From Acanthornis magna (taxonomy: Eukaryota; Chordata; Aves; Passeriformes; Acanthizidae), in assembly GCA_036785705.1 (NCBI GenBank), contig JAWUZG010001109.1, positions 23,966 to 87,965 on the forward strand: a DNA stretch of 64,000 nucleotides. Reading direction: 5' to 3'. The translations under genes were made by a program, and so were the position numbers. The notes below the pieces were generated by a model. That model was not told where the DNA came from, ran no database searches, and saw nothing but the letters and a program-made list of their open reading frames with translations. This document shows positions 31,880 through 42,994 of the stretch, one piece after another. How positions within the stretch are numbered: the stretch's first letter is position 1; each line of letters opens with the position of its first letter.

Positions 31880-32545
31880 CACAATTCCCATATAAACCAC
31901 CAGTTCCCAAGGAAAACTCTCTAATTCCCAAGGAAACTGCCTCATTCCCAAGAGAAATGCTTCATTCCCAAGGGAACTGGATAATTCCCAATGAAACTGC
32001 CTCAATCCCAAATTATCTGTCTAATTCCCAAGAAAAACTGCCTCATTCCCAAGGAAAACTGCCTCATTCCCAAATTATTGGTCTAATTCCCAAGAAAACC
32101 ACCCAATTCCCAAGGAAACTACACACTATTTGTCTAATTCACAAAATACCTTCATAATTCCCAAGGAAACCGTTTAATTCCCAAGGGAAATGCCCAATTC
32201 CCAAGGAAACCACACAATTCCCAAGGAAACCATACAATTCCCATATAAACCACCTAATTCCCAAAGAAAACTCTCTAATTCCCATGGAAACTATTTAATT
32301 CCCAAGGGAAATGCCCAATTCCCAAGGAAACCACACAATTCCCAAGGGAAGCTCTTTAATTTTCAACGAAATGGTTTAATTCCCAAAGAAAATTCTCTAA
32401 TTCCCAAGGGAAATGCCTCATTCCCAAGGAAATGGTTCAATTCCCAAGGAAAACAGCTCATTCCCAAATTATCCACTCAATTCCCAAGGAAAGCACCTCA
32501 TTCCCAAGTCATCCCCCTCATTCCCAAGGAAACCACCTGATTCCC
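31880..32545. repeat. Minisatellite with ATTCCCAAGGAAA core
   Basis: Roughly 35 units of 17-22 bases share the core ATTCCCAAGGAAA with variable tails (CTGCCTC, CCACACA, CTCTCTA). The core is nearly palindromic (TTCCCAAGGAA), so single units can fold back. Because the unit length varies and spacers are not unique 30-mers, this is not a CRISPR-type array. The frames reading IPKE/QFPRK are repeat artefacts. Confidence 0.95.
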
Positions 32546-32705
32546 AAGAATTCCTTCCCTGGGATGACTTTCCCAGTCCCACCACTCAGTCCATGAATCC
32601 CCGCCAATTCCCCAAGCAGGGAATTCCTGCTCTATATATCGGAGCATTTCCCAAAGGTTCCGATAAATAGGGAAGTTCTTTTCCCGAAATTCAGGGGCTT
32701 GTTAC

Positions 32706-33092
32706 CTGTGAGCTGGAAAACCTGGAGAAGGCCCTGGAGATTCCTGATTTTCCACTCCAGCACCTCCCGAGGACTGGAAAGCGCTGGATCCGACGGAATT
32801 CCCTCTTTTCCGAGCTGCTACAAAAGCCAGCAGGGAGGAGAGGTCATGAAAATCCCTGGGAAAAACCTCAAGGCTCATGCCAAGCTGGATTTCCCTGGAA
32901 AAGCCTGGAATTCCTCCCTCACTGCCTTTTCCAGCAGCTCCAGTTTATCCTGGAGCCGATCCCGCTGGAGTTGCAATTCCCGGATTTTGGCTTTCAGGAA
33001 AACCGACTTCTCTTCCCACTGCTCCTTCTCCTCCTGCTCCACAGCTTCCTGGTGGGCCCGGAATTCCAGCATTTCCAGGTGGGCCAGCACTA
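32706..33092 (-). CDS. Two phase-matched exons of an unrecognised coiled-coil protein
   Basis: On the minus strand, exon 33092-32923 (acceptor TTTTCCAG, donor GCA before GTGAGG) encodes a heptad-rich helix with HLEMLEFRAHQEAVEQEEKE and later LELLEKA. Exon 32817-32706 (acceptor TTTTGTAG, donor ACAG before GTAACA) continues in phase with SSPREVLEWKIRNLQGLLQ. Both keep codon-like composition while the surrounding DNA is repeat-rich. I do not recognise the gene. The flanking exons must lie upstream (above 33.1 kb) and downstream (below 32.7 kb), but I could not find them, so this may be a gene fragment. Confidence 0.5.
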
Positions 33093-33613
33093 CTGGAAAA
33101 GCAGGATATGCCTGGAATTCCGGGTGGGGATCCCCCCCCAAAAAATGGAAAATACATTTAAAAACCCCACTTGGAATGGTTTTTCCAAAGGGTAGAGGGT
33201 GGGGAACTGTCCAGGGAGGAGGATTTGGGGAATTTTAGGGAATCAAAGCCACATTCCCAAGAACTGACCCTTGGAAAAAGCCCTTTTCCCATCCTCCTTC
33301 CCATTCCCTTGCTGCTCTCCAAGGGAGGAGGGAGATTCCAGCTTTTCTTTCCCAGGATCCATCCCTTGGGAATCTTCCTTCCACAGGGAACACCCAGAGT
33401 GACCCTGGGCCCCGAGGATCCGGGGCTGGAAAGAGAAGGGAGAAATCCCAATTAATCTTCCCATAGATTAGGGGGAGTTTTCCCAAGGAAAATGTGGGAC
33501 GGGGAAGGATTTTGGGGGATTGATGGAGGGATGAGAATGGGGGGATATAAGAGTCGGTCAAAGAATCGAGCTCTGTCTCAACATTTCTCATCAGAAACCA
33601 CAGGTGCAGGACT

Positions 33614-35020
33614 GTCGTGGGTTTGACCCTGGCTAAATGCCAGGCACTTACAACGTCTGCTCTCTCTGCTCTCTCCTGCTGCAGCTATGCAGAGGAGAGG
33701 GAAAACTAACACAAAATACTGGACTTACGAGTTGAGATAGGATCACTGATAAGGAGGACGCAGGAGATACAGAGCAAGGTCATGAAAGCTTAAAGTTGCA
33801 AAAAAAGTGATTTATTTAACAGAGTCAGAAGATAAATCAGAGATAAAAATAAGCTCTTAAGACACCATTTCTTCACACCCCCCTTCCCTCTTAAGGCACT
33901 GCTTCTCAGCTCACCCCCTCCCTCCTTTCCATCTAACCAACAACCCCAGGGCAGGGGCAGGGTGTGGGGTTTTTTCTCTTAGGTCAGTTCATCACAATTC
34001 TTCTACCACAGACACTGTTTCTCTATTCGCCCCCACCCTCCATCCAACCAACAGATCCGGGCTGGGGCAAGATATGTGGCTTTTCTTAATCAGTCCAATG
34101 CCACAATTCTTCTGCTACAAACGCTGTTTCTCTACTCACCCCTCTCCCTATTAGGCCCATTTCTCAGCTCACCCCCTCCCTCCTTCCTTCTAACCAACAG
34201 CTCTGGGGTGGGGGCAGGGTATGGGGGTTTCCTTTGCTCAGGGTCAGTCCATCAGGGGGAAGAGTCCTCTACTTAGCCATGGGGGTGCCTCCCACGAGAG
34301 ACAGTCCTCTGCGAACTTCTTTGGCGTGGGTCCAATCTCACAAGCAGCATCCCGCCCAAAAAATCTGCTGCTGTCTGAGATCCTTCTGTCCAGGCTGCAG
34401 AATTCCAAGCCGAGGCCAGGCTGTTTCCGCCCCGGGAGCAAGGCCTTTCTCTCTCCTGCAAGGCCTTTGCAACTCTCAGTCTCTGCTGGGACTCCCACTG
34501 GATCACAGCTTCCTGCAGGCATCCACCTGCTCCTCTGGCGTGGGCACCTCCCCACAGGCTGTGGGGGGTTCTCTGCACCCCCTGGACCCCATGGGCTGCA
34601 GGGGGACCACCTGCTCCCCCATGGTCTTCACCACACCTGGCAGAGGGTTTTCAGCTCCGGCGCCTGGAGCACCTCCTCCCCCATCTTCTCCACTGACCTT
34701 GCTGCCTCCATGTTGTTTCCCTCACATATTTTTACCTCCTCCTCCTCCTTCCCTGGCTAAAAAGAAGTGCGTGCTCACATTGTTTTGATTTCTTCTTAAA
34801 TATGTTTTCACAGAGGCGTAACTAACATCTCGAATTGGCCCAGGTTTGGCCAGCAGCATGTCCATCATCTTCAGAGCCATCAGAGATTGGCTCTGCTAGA
34901 CATGGTGGAGAAATTTCCAGAATCTTTACTCAGGACATGCAGGAGCCATCTTTGTACCCCACCCTATCCACTGGCAAAAACTGGGCCAAGCAAAACTACC
35001 ACACTAACCCAAATGAGACT
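33614..35020 (+). mobile_element. Passerine-type ERV LTR, long form
   Basis: It begins TGTCGTGGGTTTGACC, the same start as the relic at 8427. Three diverged internal units of about 120-150 bp follow (TTCTCAGCTCACCCCCTCCC, ACCAACA, GGGGCAGGG) around 33890-34240. It then runs through GGCCAGCAGCATGTCCATC (34850) to ACTACCACACTAACCCAAATG near 35020. These words are typical of a long LTR family in songbirds, as I recall it. No target duplication was identified, and gag/pol coding is absent after it. Confidence 0.6.
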
Positions 35021-35031
35021 GAGGACAAAGA

Positions 35032-36060
35032 ATGAATAACCTTGTCACTGAAGTTCGGCTGATGTCTGTAAGTTGTATCTTGATAGTCAACCAGAATCTT
35101 TGTTCACCAGAAACACCTCTAGAGTTTCACCAAGGGATTAGTCATGAAAATTCTTACGGAAATGTAAAGATCAAAGTAGCCAAAATACTCCATGTAACTA
35201 ATCGCTGGGTGTGCTCTCAACTAATGTTGGGAGGAACGGGATTCCCTTGCAGGGCCCACACTATGGGGTGGCCTGAACTCTCTCAATGGGCTCTGACTCG
35301 TAATGGAGCTGGTGAAGGGATAATTAAAGAAAAGTGTGCTGTGGAACAGAGGAATACATTGATCAGTTTTACAGGATTCACTAGGATTTGCCTTCAGGAG
35401 AAACCAAACCCTGTTCTAGTTAGAGGCCACAGTGTGAAAGGATTTCTGTGCTTGAACATCACTCCCAATGTCAATAGAGCTTGGGGTGCTGGAGCTGCTC
35501 AGGGTCAGTGTTACACCACTCTCAGCTGCAGTGCCACCATTTTGGGTCCTTTGGCAACAACCACAGGGAAGAGTGGGGGCCAAGGGAACATTTTCCATCC
35601 AAAAAGTGCCTTTGATTTCAGAAAGCCAAAGATTCTGGTTCACCCTGTGCCGCATGTGCATTGCCTTGTCCTATGGAGTTTATGTTAATGAGCTAAATCG
35701 ATTATTAGGAGAAGTAGCAAATGATACTGCTAAAATATTGAATAGCACATCCTGTGAGCTCCAACAAATACAAATGGGGCTCTACAGAACTGCATGGCCT
35801 TAGATGATCTGCTTGCTGTCCAGGGAGGAACCTGTGCTCTTCTAGGACAGGAATGTTGCACTTGTATCAGTGATGGGTTTGAAGTGCAACAGTCAGGAAT
35901 GCCCTCGATAGAAAGAGCAGTAGAAGAGTGGCAGAAAGAAAGAAATTCTTCCTGGTGGGATTGGCTCCATGGCTGCCAAATTGGAGGCTGCTGCGAAATG
36001 CATTTGTGGCAGTCACTGTAATCATTGCCGTGTGTGCACTTGATGTGTTATGATTCCATG
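35032..36060 (+). pseudogene. Degraded endogenous gammaretrovirus-like env
   Basis: A first open frame (35032-35688) shows a Cys- and Asn-rich surface-subunit-like region. A later frame (35468-35803) carries the start of a transmembrane-subunit heptad region, and a third (35794-36021) carries the CX6CC motif (Cys codons at 35833, 35854 and 35857) behind a region resembling the immunosuppressive-type segment. The subunits are in different frames: at least one break lies near 35800, and another after about 35960 puts the membrane anchor in yet another frame. It is an old, non-functional relic. No gag or pol was found nearby. Confidence 0.65.
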
Positions 36061-36099
36061 GCAGAGTTGTTGTAACACTTTGTGCTGAGAAATGGAGCA

Positions 36100-37060
36100 C
36101 TGAGACTTGTCTGAAAAGAGACACAATCTCATGAAAAGAGACCCAGTCTCAAGAAAATTGGGGGATTTGATAAAGAACAGAGAATAACAACTGAGTAGGC
36201 ATGTTTTAAAAGGAATGGACATTATAGCTCTGAGTAATGAACTTGAACATCACTTTATTGAAGAACAGGAGACAATGCCTTTATGCCTAATACCTAAATC
36301 TAAGACTCTGTCATGGAAAGAATTGTTATGAAGGTTGTAGTTCATCTGTAGGTCAAAGGACCCATTGAAGTACTAAGGCCTGAACAACAGGCCCTGGGCC
36401 AAAGCTGACCTCTAGATGAACCTTCAAGCCAAAGGTTGTATTTGTATCCTCTCATTAATGAAGCGTTATTAGAAATATGATCTATGTATCTGTTCACTCA
36501 TGAAACCTGTATTTACCTTTCTCTATTTAGAAACTGGACAAGGCCACATCTGGCCTGGTTTGGGGGTGTATGGTCAAAGTCAACTCCCTTGGTTCCTCCT
36601 TGAGCCCTGGCCAGGCTTTGGGTGAAACCAAAGAGGAGAATGAAACCAGATGTTCCTGCACTAGAAGTGCTGTCAGTTTGTTTATTCAGCTGTCAAAGCT
36701 GGGCCCTCTCCCAGCAAGGTTGGAAGCCTCACTTGTGGGTGGACGCAGCTGCAGGAATTCCCAGTGTCCGGGAGTGGCTCTGCAGTCCTTGGCTGTGACA
36801 GCTCCCCCAGCTGATGTGTGGGTGTGGGTGATGGTAAAGTCTGAGGGTAACTGGTGCTGGATCTTTCTAAATCATTATAGGCAATCTTTAGTAGGAATGA
36901 CTGGGTGCCTTGCTGAGCTTCTCCTGTTGTGATAATTTGCTAATGATCATGTGCTTTGCTGAGCTTCTCCTTTTGGAATTCTTTGCAGTTTTGCATTCTA
37001 TAAATGACACTGTTCCTTCAGTTGGTGTCTGTGTCTTTGGTGCTGACCCTGCCCACGGCA
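36100..37060 (+). mobile_element. Probable 3' LTR region of the env-bearing element
   Basis: A purine-rich run (AAAATTGGGGG at about 36156) could be the polypurine tract. AACAACAGGCCCTGGG and following (about 36385) matches 18390. TATAAATGACACTG lies at about 37000 and the sequence returns to GC-rich DNA by about 37060. Ends are not sharp, so boundaries are approximate. Confidence 0.45.
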
Positions 37061-37499
37061 AAACAGGGCCCCCTCCTGCCTAAGTGTTCCCTGCGAAGAC
37101 AAAAACCATCGCCCCAAATGTCCCCCCTTCCTCCTTGTTCCCCCCAATGTATACACTGAGCCTGATGTCCTATGGTCTGGGATATCCCCGGGGTCAGTTG
37201 GGCTCACCTGTCCCCCTGTGTCCCCTCCCAAGCTCCCGCGCACCCCCAGCCCCTCTCCAGCGTGGCCGGACGAGGGGCAGGAAAGGCCTTGGCTCTGTGC
37301 AAGCTGAGCGAGAACAAAACCATCTGTGTGTGCTCAACGCTGTGCTCAGCACAGCCCCAAAGCACAGCCCCAGAGAAAGGCCTGGGAAGGAAATTCCCTC
37401 TGGCCCAGCCCAGAGCAGCAGCCTATGGCCATCCGCCATCGCCACGGCTCCACAGCTCCTTTGTGACCATGACAATGCCCAGCACAGCACAGCCAAAGT

Positions 37500-37760
37500 T
37501 GTTTGCCATGGACCCAACCTCAGCCAAGTGTCTCCTGCAGGTTGTGGTGGCATTGGAGAGTGGGAAGGGGCTTTGTGCTGGTTGCCATGGCAACCTCGGT
37601 GCCACTGTGGCCCTGTGATGGTTGCCATGGCACCCGACCCCAGCAGGGTCTCAGTGCAAGTGTCCCTGGCATCAGTCCCTGCCAGGGGTTTCCATGGCAA
37701 CCGCCATGCCAGGTGACCCAGGGCTGGTGTCCCAGTGAGGGCTGCCATGTAAACAGTCCC
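37500..37760. repeat. Repeated GTTGCCATGGCAAC (X-box-like) units
   Basis: A perfect palindrome GTTGCCATGGCAAC lies at 37581-37594. Variants lie at 37621 (GTTGCCATGGCACC), 37688 (GTTTCCATGGCAAC) and 37741 (GCTGCCATGTAAAC), at spacings of about 40-67 bases. The perfect version matches the inverted-repeat consensus bound by RFX proteins. Confidence 0.7.
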
Positions 37761-38331
37761 CAGCACTGACCCTTTCTGTGTGGCTGACCTGGCCTTTGGC
37801 CCTGGCCCTGGGCTTTGCTGCTGCTCCGCGGCGCCTGCCCAGCCAGCGCGGCACAGGCCAGGTGGCCATGGCACAAGCCCCCAGCACCGCATCCCCTCTG
37901 CCTCTGGGCACTGCCACCAGCCCTGAGCAATGGCTGCTGCCGTGGGCTCAGCGCAGTGTCCACGGCTACAGCCCCTGGCAATGGCCAGTGCAGGCTGCCA
38001 TGAGAATCCACCATCACAGCTGGCCCAGGGCAGGGCTGCAGTGCCCTTGCCAGCAGCCTGTCTGCACAGCAGCACTGCCAGGCCTCTCTGCATTTCCCTT
38101 CCCCTCACCCTTGGCTCACTCACACACCTCCCAACAATTCACTGCCTGCTTTCAGCTGCGAGGAGTCCAAAGCTTCTCTGTCCTTCAGCAGTTGGTCTAA
38201 TTCTGCCTTCAGCCAACTCTGGATTTGTGTTTATTGTAGAACTTCCTGTGTGTCTAAAACATTCCTTGCAGGGTTCTGCCCTGGGGAAGGGGAACCTCCT
38301 TGGTGGCAGCATGGAGTAGTAATCTAACTTA

Positions 38332-38545
38332 TTTTATATATATATGTGTGTGTGTATATATATATATGTATGTGTGTATATATATATAAAAATATAGATA
38401 TAGATACAGATGTAGATACAGATGTAGATACAGATATAGATATAGATATAGATATAGATATAGATATAGATATAGATATAGATATAGATATAGATATAGA
38501 TATAGATATAGATGGAGATGTAGAGATAGAGATAGAGATAGGGAT
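38332..38545. repeat. TA/TG-rich tract and (GATATA)n microsatellite
   Basis: Alternating TA/TG (38332-38392) passes into GATACA/GATGTA variants and then a clean GATATA hexamer run (about 38430-38512), ending in GATAGA units. Frames reading DIDID or YIYIY are artefacts. Confidence 0.97.
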
Positions 38546-38819
38546 AATCCTTCCCTAAGGAGCAGAGAGTGCTGACAGAGCACAAGATGCTCTGCTGAGC
38601 ACGGGATGGCCCCAGGGCTGATGTCAGACAAAGCTGGGATGGGAGTGCCAAAGAACAGGAGGAGGAGGGGCAGAGTATCATGAAGGAGCGGGTGGGGAGG
38701 AGAGATGGAGGAAGGGAAGCGGGAGGAAGAGGCGGGACAAAGGGGGAGAAGCAGTAAGGGAAGCAGGAAAAGGAGCTGCCGCGTGCGTCCATCGCTCTCT
38801 GTGTCCGCAACCCTCGGCC

Positions 38820-39110
38820 CCGGGAGCATCGCCCCCCGCATCCCGCAGGTGACCGGGCAGGGGGAGCTCGCCCCAAAGATCTTGGGCGGTGCGTGGGGTT
38901 CTTTTTGTGAGGGGGAGATTTTTGGACCTTGCAGGACTCCAGCACCGGGCCCCAAATATCTTTGGCTGATCCTGGGAGAGTTAGTTTGTTTGGGATTTTT
39001 GGGGGGGTGGGGGAGGGGGCGGATATTTGGATCTTGCAGGACTCCAAATGCAAGTCGCAAATGCCCCTGGGGGGATATTGGGGAGTCCGCGGCACGCGGG
39101 TTTTTGGGGG
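38820..39110. repeat. First copy of a paired segment (exon-like end plus downstream repeat)
   Basis: CATCGCCCCCCGCATCCCGCAG then GTGACCGGG is paralleled at 40404-40430 by CATTGCCTCCCCACATTCCACAG then GTGACCAGGG. Both are followed by GGGGAGCT, a GACC/GGATC-TTGCAGGACTCC segment and CCAGATATCTTTG-like words. The two copies flank the MHC leader exon. A GGACTCC-containing unit is itself doubled inside each copy. Whether the preceding CAG/GT is a real donor is unknown. Confidence 0.55.
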
Positions 39111-39681
39111 TCTCAGTGGCGGCTGGCGGGAGAAAAGGGATGGGGTGGGCTGGGGCCCGGGCAGGGTGGGATGTGGATTGGGGTGTGGGATGAAGTGTGG
39201 GGGAGGGGGATGGGTGGGATGGGGCCTGGGATGAGGCAGCCGAAGGTTGGGGGTGCTGAAGGCGGGGGGACCGCACTCCTTCGGGGCTTGCGGGGTATCA
39301 GCCAGCTGTGAGGGAGTTTTGAGGTACCCCTAATCCTTCGGGGGTGGCACTGGCAGCGGGGGACACGTGTGTCCGGCAGCTCTGGAGCCCAGCTGCGCCC
39401 CCCTGGGCCCCAGCGGCGCCGGGAGCGGAATTTGGGGAGGGGGAGGTGTGGGGCGGGCAGGCCGGGCCCCCCCGCTGGGCGCTGTCCCGTTGGGGCCGAG
39501 TGCGGGGGGAGCTGTCCCGCGGGGCCCGGCCCTGCCCGGGCACGGCTGATGCCGCCCGCCCGCGCTCCGCACTGCTCCGGCCTGGTGCTCGCAGTGCCGC
39601 GCGGGGCGGGGCCGCTTTGGGGACCCCCCCAGGGCAGAGCGCGGCTGCTTTGGGGCTCTGGGCACCTGCCCGGCGCTGGGC

Positions 39682-39752
39682 ATGGGCCGTGTGGGGGCAG
39701 CTGGGGCCGTCCTGGTGGCACTGGTGGTGCTGGGAGTGCCCCCGGCCGCGGG
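39682..39752 (+). pseudogene. Orphan MHC class II beta leader exon
   Basis: ATG at 39682 opens a signal peptide MGRVGAAGAVLVALVVLG ending PPAAG, with a donor (GG before GTGAGC) at 39753. The length (71 nt, phase 2) and wording match exon 1 of avian MHC class II beta genes, whose product presents peptides to CD4 T cells. The expected beta-1 exon (with its conserved Cys and glycosylation site) does not appear in the following 1.5 kb, where repeats and then a zinc finger gene begin. I infer a truncated class II beta copy. A standard upstream X/Y box promoter is not evident in the 300 bases before it. Confidence 0.65.
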
Positions 39753-40403
39753 GTGAGCGGGGGGCGCGGTGAGAAGGGGGGCGGGGGCTGGGACCCCAAA
39801 TTGAGCGAAACGGGGATTGGGACCCCCAAAGTGGGCAGGAGGGACCTGGAAGCCCCAAAACCAATCATGGGAGAGGGGGGTTGGGGATTGAGGGGACGAT
39901 GACAAAGGGACAGAAGAGCAGGGGAAAAGAGGGGTCTGGGACCCCCAAAGTGAGCAGGTGGGGGATAGGAGACCGAAATTGAGTTGAGAGGGGTGTGTGG
40001 ATTGGGAGAAGGATGGGAAAGGGGAGGAGAGAGGAGGGAAAGGTGGAGTTGGCATGGAAGAAAGGCGGTTCCATGGGGGTCCAGCCCTGTCCCCCAGCAC
40101 TCAATCCCCGGAGCAATTCCCTGGGGCTCTGGGGGAGGTGGATGTGCACTGGGGGGTCCTGAAGTCCCCTGTCCATCCCTGGGGCTGATCGGGGGGTTCC
40201 CCAATCCCAGCAGCCTCTGCTGCAGCAGCCGTGGGGCAGAGGAGGGTGGGGAAGGAGGGGCTGGGGTGAGACTGGAGGAGGAGTGAGAGGAAGAGCAGGG
40301 AGAGAGGAGAAGGAGCAGAAGAAGGAGCAGGAAAAGGAAGAGCAGGAGAACCATGAGGTTTCACCACCCACTGTGTCCACAGCACCCCCAGCTCAGGGGT
40401 CAT

Positions 40404-40690
40404 TGCCTCCCCACATTCCACAGGTGACCAGGGATGGGGAGCTTGACCCAAATCTATCAGGAGGTCTCCAGGAGGTTTTTTTTCTGGAGAAGACTTTGGA
40501 ATTCACAGATTCTGGAATTGAGCCCCAGATATCTTTGCATGTCCCTGATGGGGATTTTTTGGGCCGGTAGGAATGTTTGGATCTTTCAGGACTCCGAATC
40601 TGAGCCATATATGCACCTTGGGGGAATACTGGGGGGTATCCATGTGGGAATTGCCTGGTATTGGCAGGACAGGACATTGGTTTTGGGGAT
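40404..40690. repeat. Second copy of the paired segment
   Basis: This is the counterpart of 38820-39110 (see that entry), ending after GGGGGAATACTGGGG. The interval 40690-41240 that follows is purine-rich with short GGGACCCC-type repeats, and no exon is recognised in it. Confidence 0.5.
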
Positions 40691-41282
40691 CCCCGGGAGA
40701 GCTGGCGGGGGTGGAACGCAGGACTCCTGGAGTGGAGAGAGCAGGGAGGGGCGATAGCAGAGCTGGGGGACCCCCGGCAGCCTGGAGGGGTGGGGGAGCC
40801 TGGAGATGAGGCAGGGCCAGGACACTGTGACGCTGAAAGGGGCGGCGGAGAGAGGGGGAAGCCCCGAGTGCCTGGAGTGGGGGGAGCCTGAAGAGGGGGA
40901 CCCTGGGAGCCCTGGGAGCCAAAGCAGCATCAGGGAAGAAGGGACCCCTGGGACCAGCAAAACCCCAGGGCATCCCTAAGCAGGACCCCGGAGAAGGGGG
41001 ATCCCCAGGACCCACGGGAGCCCCAGTAGCTTCAAGAAGGGGAACCTCAGCACCCCAAAGACAGGAGACTGGAAAGAGGGAACTCCTGGGAGGCTTTTTT
41101 TGGGGTCAGTCATAATTTTTGGAGGATTTTATAGACACAAAACACCTGGTGACTTCTAGAGCTAGACTTGGGCAGGAGGAGCCCCCAACCCAAGGCACTC
41201 ACACCTTCTTTTTACCCCAAACCAGGATTTCCCATTCCCAAAGCTTGGCTGGGTTGAGGAGGAGGCTGTGAGGAAGAGGAAG

Positions 41283-42413
41283 ATGTCCCAGGACCCCAGG
41301 CAGGTGAGGAGGAAGTCACTGTCCCTTTCCCCCTCTCTTCTCCTCCATCTCGTAGCCCAGCATTGCCCCTGGCTGCAGGACAACCTCGCAGCTGTCGCTG
41401 TCCTGCTAGGGACAGACTGGGGGAATGTCGTTCCCCTTCCCTCTGGCACGGAGGCAAATCCCAAATCGTCTCCTTGTCCTTCCTCCCCAGGCAATGAGCT
41501 GCGGATGGAGACCAGCGAGGAGAAACCCTTGGGGCAGAACCTTGTGGAAGAGGCCATTTTGGGCGGCTCCATGACACAGGAGTTCAAGAGGGAGGATAAG
41601 CCCCAGAGATGCCACACAAGGAGGGGCTGCAAACCCAGCCCAGGGCACTCTGAGGAGGAAAGACCCACCCTGTGCCGGGAAGGCGTCCAAAGCTTCAGCC
41701 GAAGTTCAGACCTGGTGGTCCATGAGCACCTCCATGATGAGGAGAAGCCCTACAAGTGCTTGGAGTATGGGGAGAATTTCAGCCACAGCTCCCACCTGAT
41801 CTGCCACCAGATGATCCACACTGGGGAGAGGCCCTATGAGTGTGGAGAATGTGGGATGAGCTTCAGCTACCACTCCGGCCTGATCTACCACCATAGGATC
41901 CACACTGGGGAACGGCCCTGTGAGTGTGGGGAATGTGGGAAGAGCTTCAGCAAGAGCTCTGACCTGATCTGCCACCAGAAGATCCACACTGGGGAACGGC
42001 CTTATGAATGTGGGGAATGTGGGAAGAGCTTCCACCAGAGCGCCAACCTGATCCGCCACCAGCTGATCCACACTGGGGAGAGGCCCTATGAGTGTCACGA
42101 GTGTGGGAAGAGGTTTCAGAGGAGCTCGGATCTCCTCACACATCAGCGGATTCACACACAGGAGAGGCCCTTCCGCTGCCCCGACTGCGGGAAGGGCATC
42201 AAGCACAACTCCACTCTTGTCAAGCACCGGTGCATCCACATCGGGGAGAGACCCTATGAGTGTGGGCAATGTGGGATGAGCTTCAGCTGCAGCTCCAGCC
42301 TGGTCTGCCACCAGAGAATCCACACCGGGGAGAGGCCCTACGAGTGTGGGGAATGTGGAAAGAGGTTTTCCAGGAGCTCGAACTTGACCCAACACCAGCA
42401 GAGCCACCGGTAA
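41283..42413 (+). CDS. C2H2 zinc finger protein (songbird-expanded type)
   Basis: The main exon starts at 41491 (acceptor CTCCCCAG); its first Met is codon 41505. After an acidic linker ([22 protein letters not shown]) come a degenerate finger, a finger with Cys-to-Tyr change (CLEYGENF), then seven canonical C2H2 fingers joined by TGERP linkers, ending in HR and TAA at 42411. A zinc-finger-like segment (CKCPECRKSF) continues in frame after the TAA, so the stop may truncate the ancestral protein. An upstream exon (41283-41303, MSQDPRQ, donor GTGAGG) is out of phase with the main exon by one base; joining needs an alternative start or marks a frameshift. The product is a presumed nuclear DNA-binding regulator; its target is unknown. 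Confidence 0.75.
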   Translation: MSQDPRQVRRKSLSLSPSLLLHLVAQHCPWLQDNLAAVAVLLGTDWGNVVPLPSGTEANPKSSPCPSSPGNELRMETSEEKPLGQNLVEEAILGGSMTQEFKREDKPQRCHTRRGCKPSPGHSEEERPTLCREGVQSFSRSSDLVVHEHLHDEEKPYKCLEYGENFSHSSHLICHQMIHTGERPYECGECGMSFSYHSGLIYHHRIHTGERPCECGECGKSFSKSSDLICHQKIHTGERPYECGECGKSFHQSANLIRHQLIHTGERPYECHECGKRFQRSSDLLTHQRIHTQERPFRCPDCGKGIKHNSTLVKHRCIHIGERPYECGQCGMSFSCSSSLVCHQRIHTGERPYECGECGKRFSRSSNLTQHQQSHR

Positions 42414-42719
42414 GGGAAGCCCTGCAAGTGCCCAGAGTGCAGGAAGAGCTTCATGTGCTGCTCCAACTTCTTCATCCCTCGGAGGACGGACATTGGACAG
42501 AGCCCTGGTGACCCACAGTCCCGGTGACCAGCACAGGGAGGACACCTGGCTGGTGGCTTCCATGTCCTCAGATTCCCTGTAGCTGCCTGGACAAATGCAG
42601 GGGCAGGAACATCCTTTGGGACTCAGGTTGACATTGAAAATGCATTGGGAAGAGCGGATTTATTAATGTTACACCCTAAAAAGTCTCACCTGCTCTTTTC
42701 ATCTGTTTCTTCTGGTGGC

Positions 42720-42790
42720 ATCAAGCAGCGCTGGAGGATCTTGGAGGTCTTTTCCAACCTAAACAATTTCCTTCTTCATTCTGTCAAAAC
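42720..42790 (+). mobile_element. Short CR1-like 3' fragment
   Basis: GGATCTTGGAGGTCTTTTCC followed by AACCTAAACAAT is the conserved 3' terminal wording of avian CR1 elements. Only this tail is visible. Confidence 0.55.
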
Positions 42791-42994
42791 AACCAAAATT
42801 GGGATAGAATTAAAGAAATGAAACAAAGAGATCTAAAGCTGCACCATGCACCATTTTACATGGATTTGGGGGTGAATTTTGGGTTCAGGGGAATATTCAG
42901 GCGGATTTGGGTGTTATAGGGCCGCCCAGGCTGGGGGACAGGGCCATGATCTCATAGTTGTGCTGGCAAAACATGTCCACCTGAATTCATCTGT

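Noticed and set aside
31880..32545. CRISPR-like array of regularly spaced short repeats
   Set aside because: Units are 17-22 bases with variable tails and no unique spacers, and the window is vertebrate DNA. It is a minisatellite.
38334..39276. Open frames with YIYIY / DIDID tracts
   Set aside because: They come from the GATATA microsatellite joined to GC-rich DNA. No domain is present.
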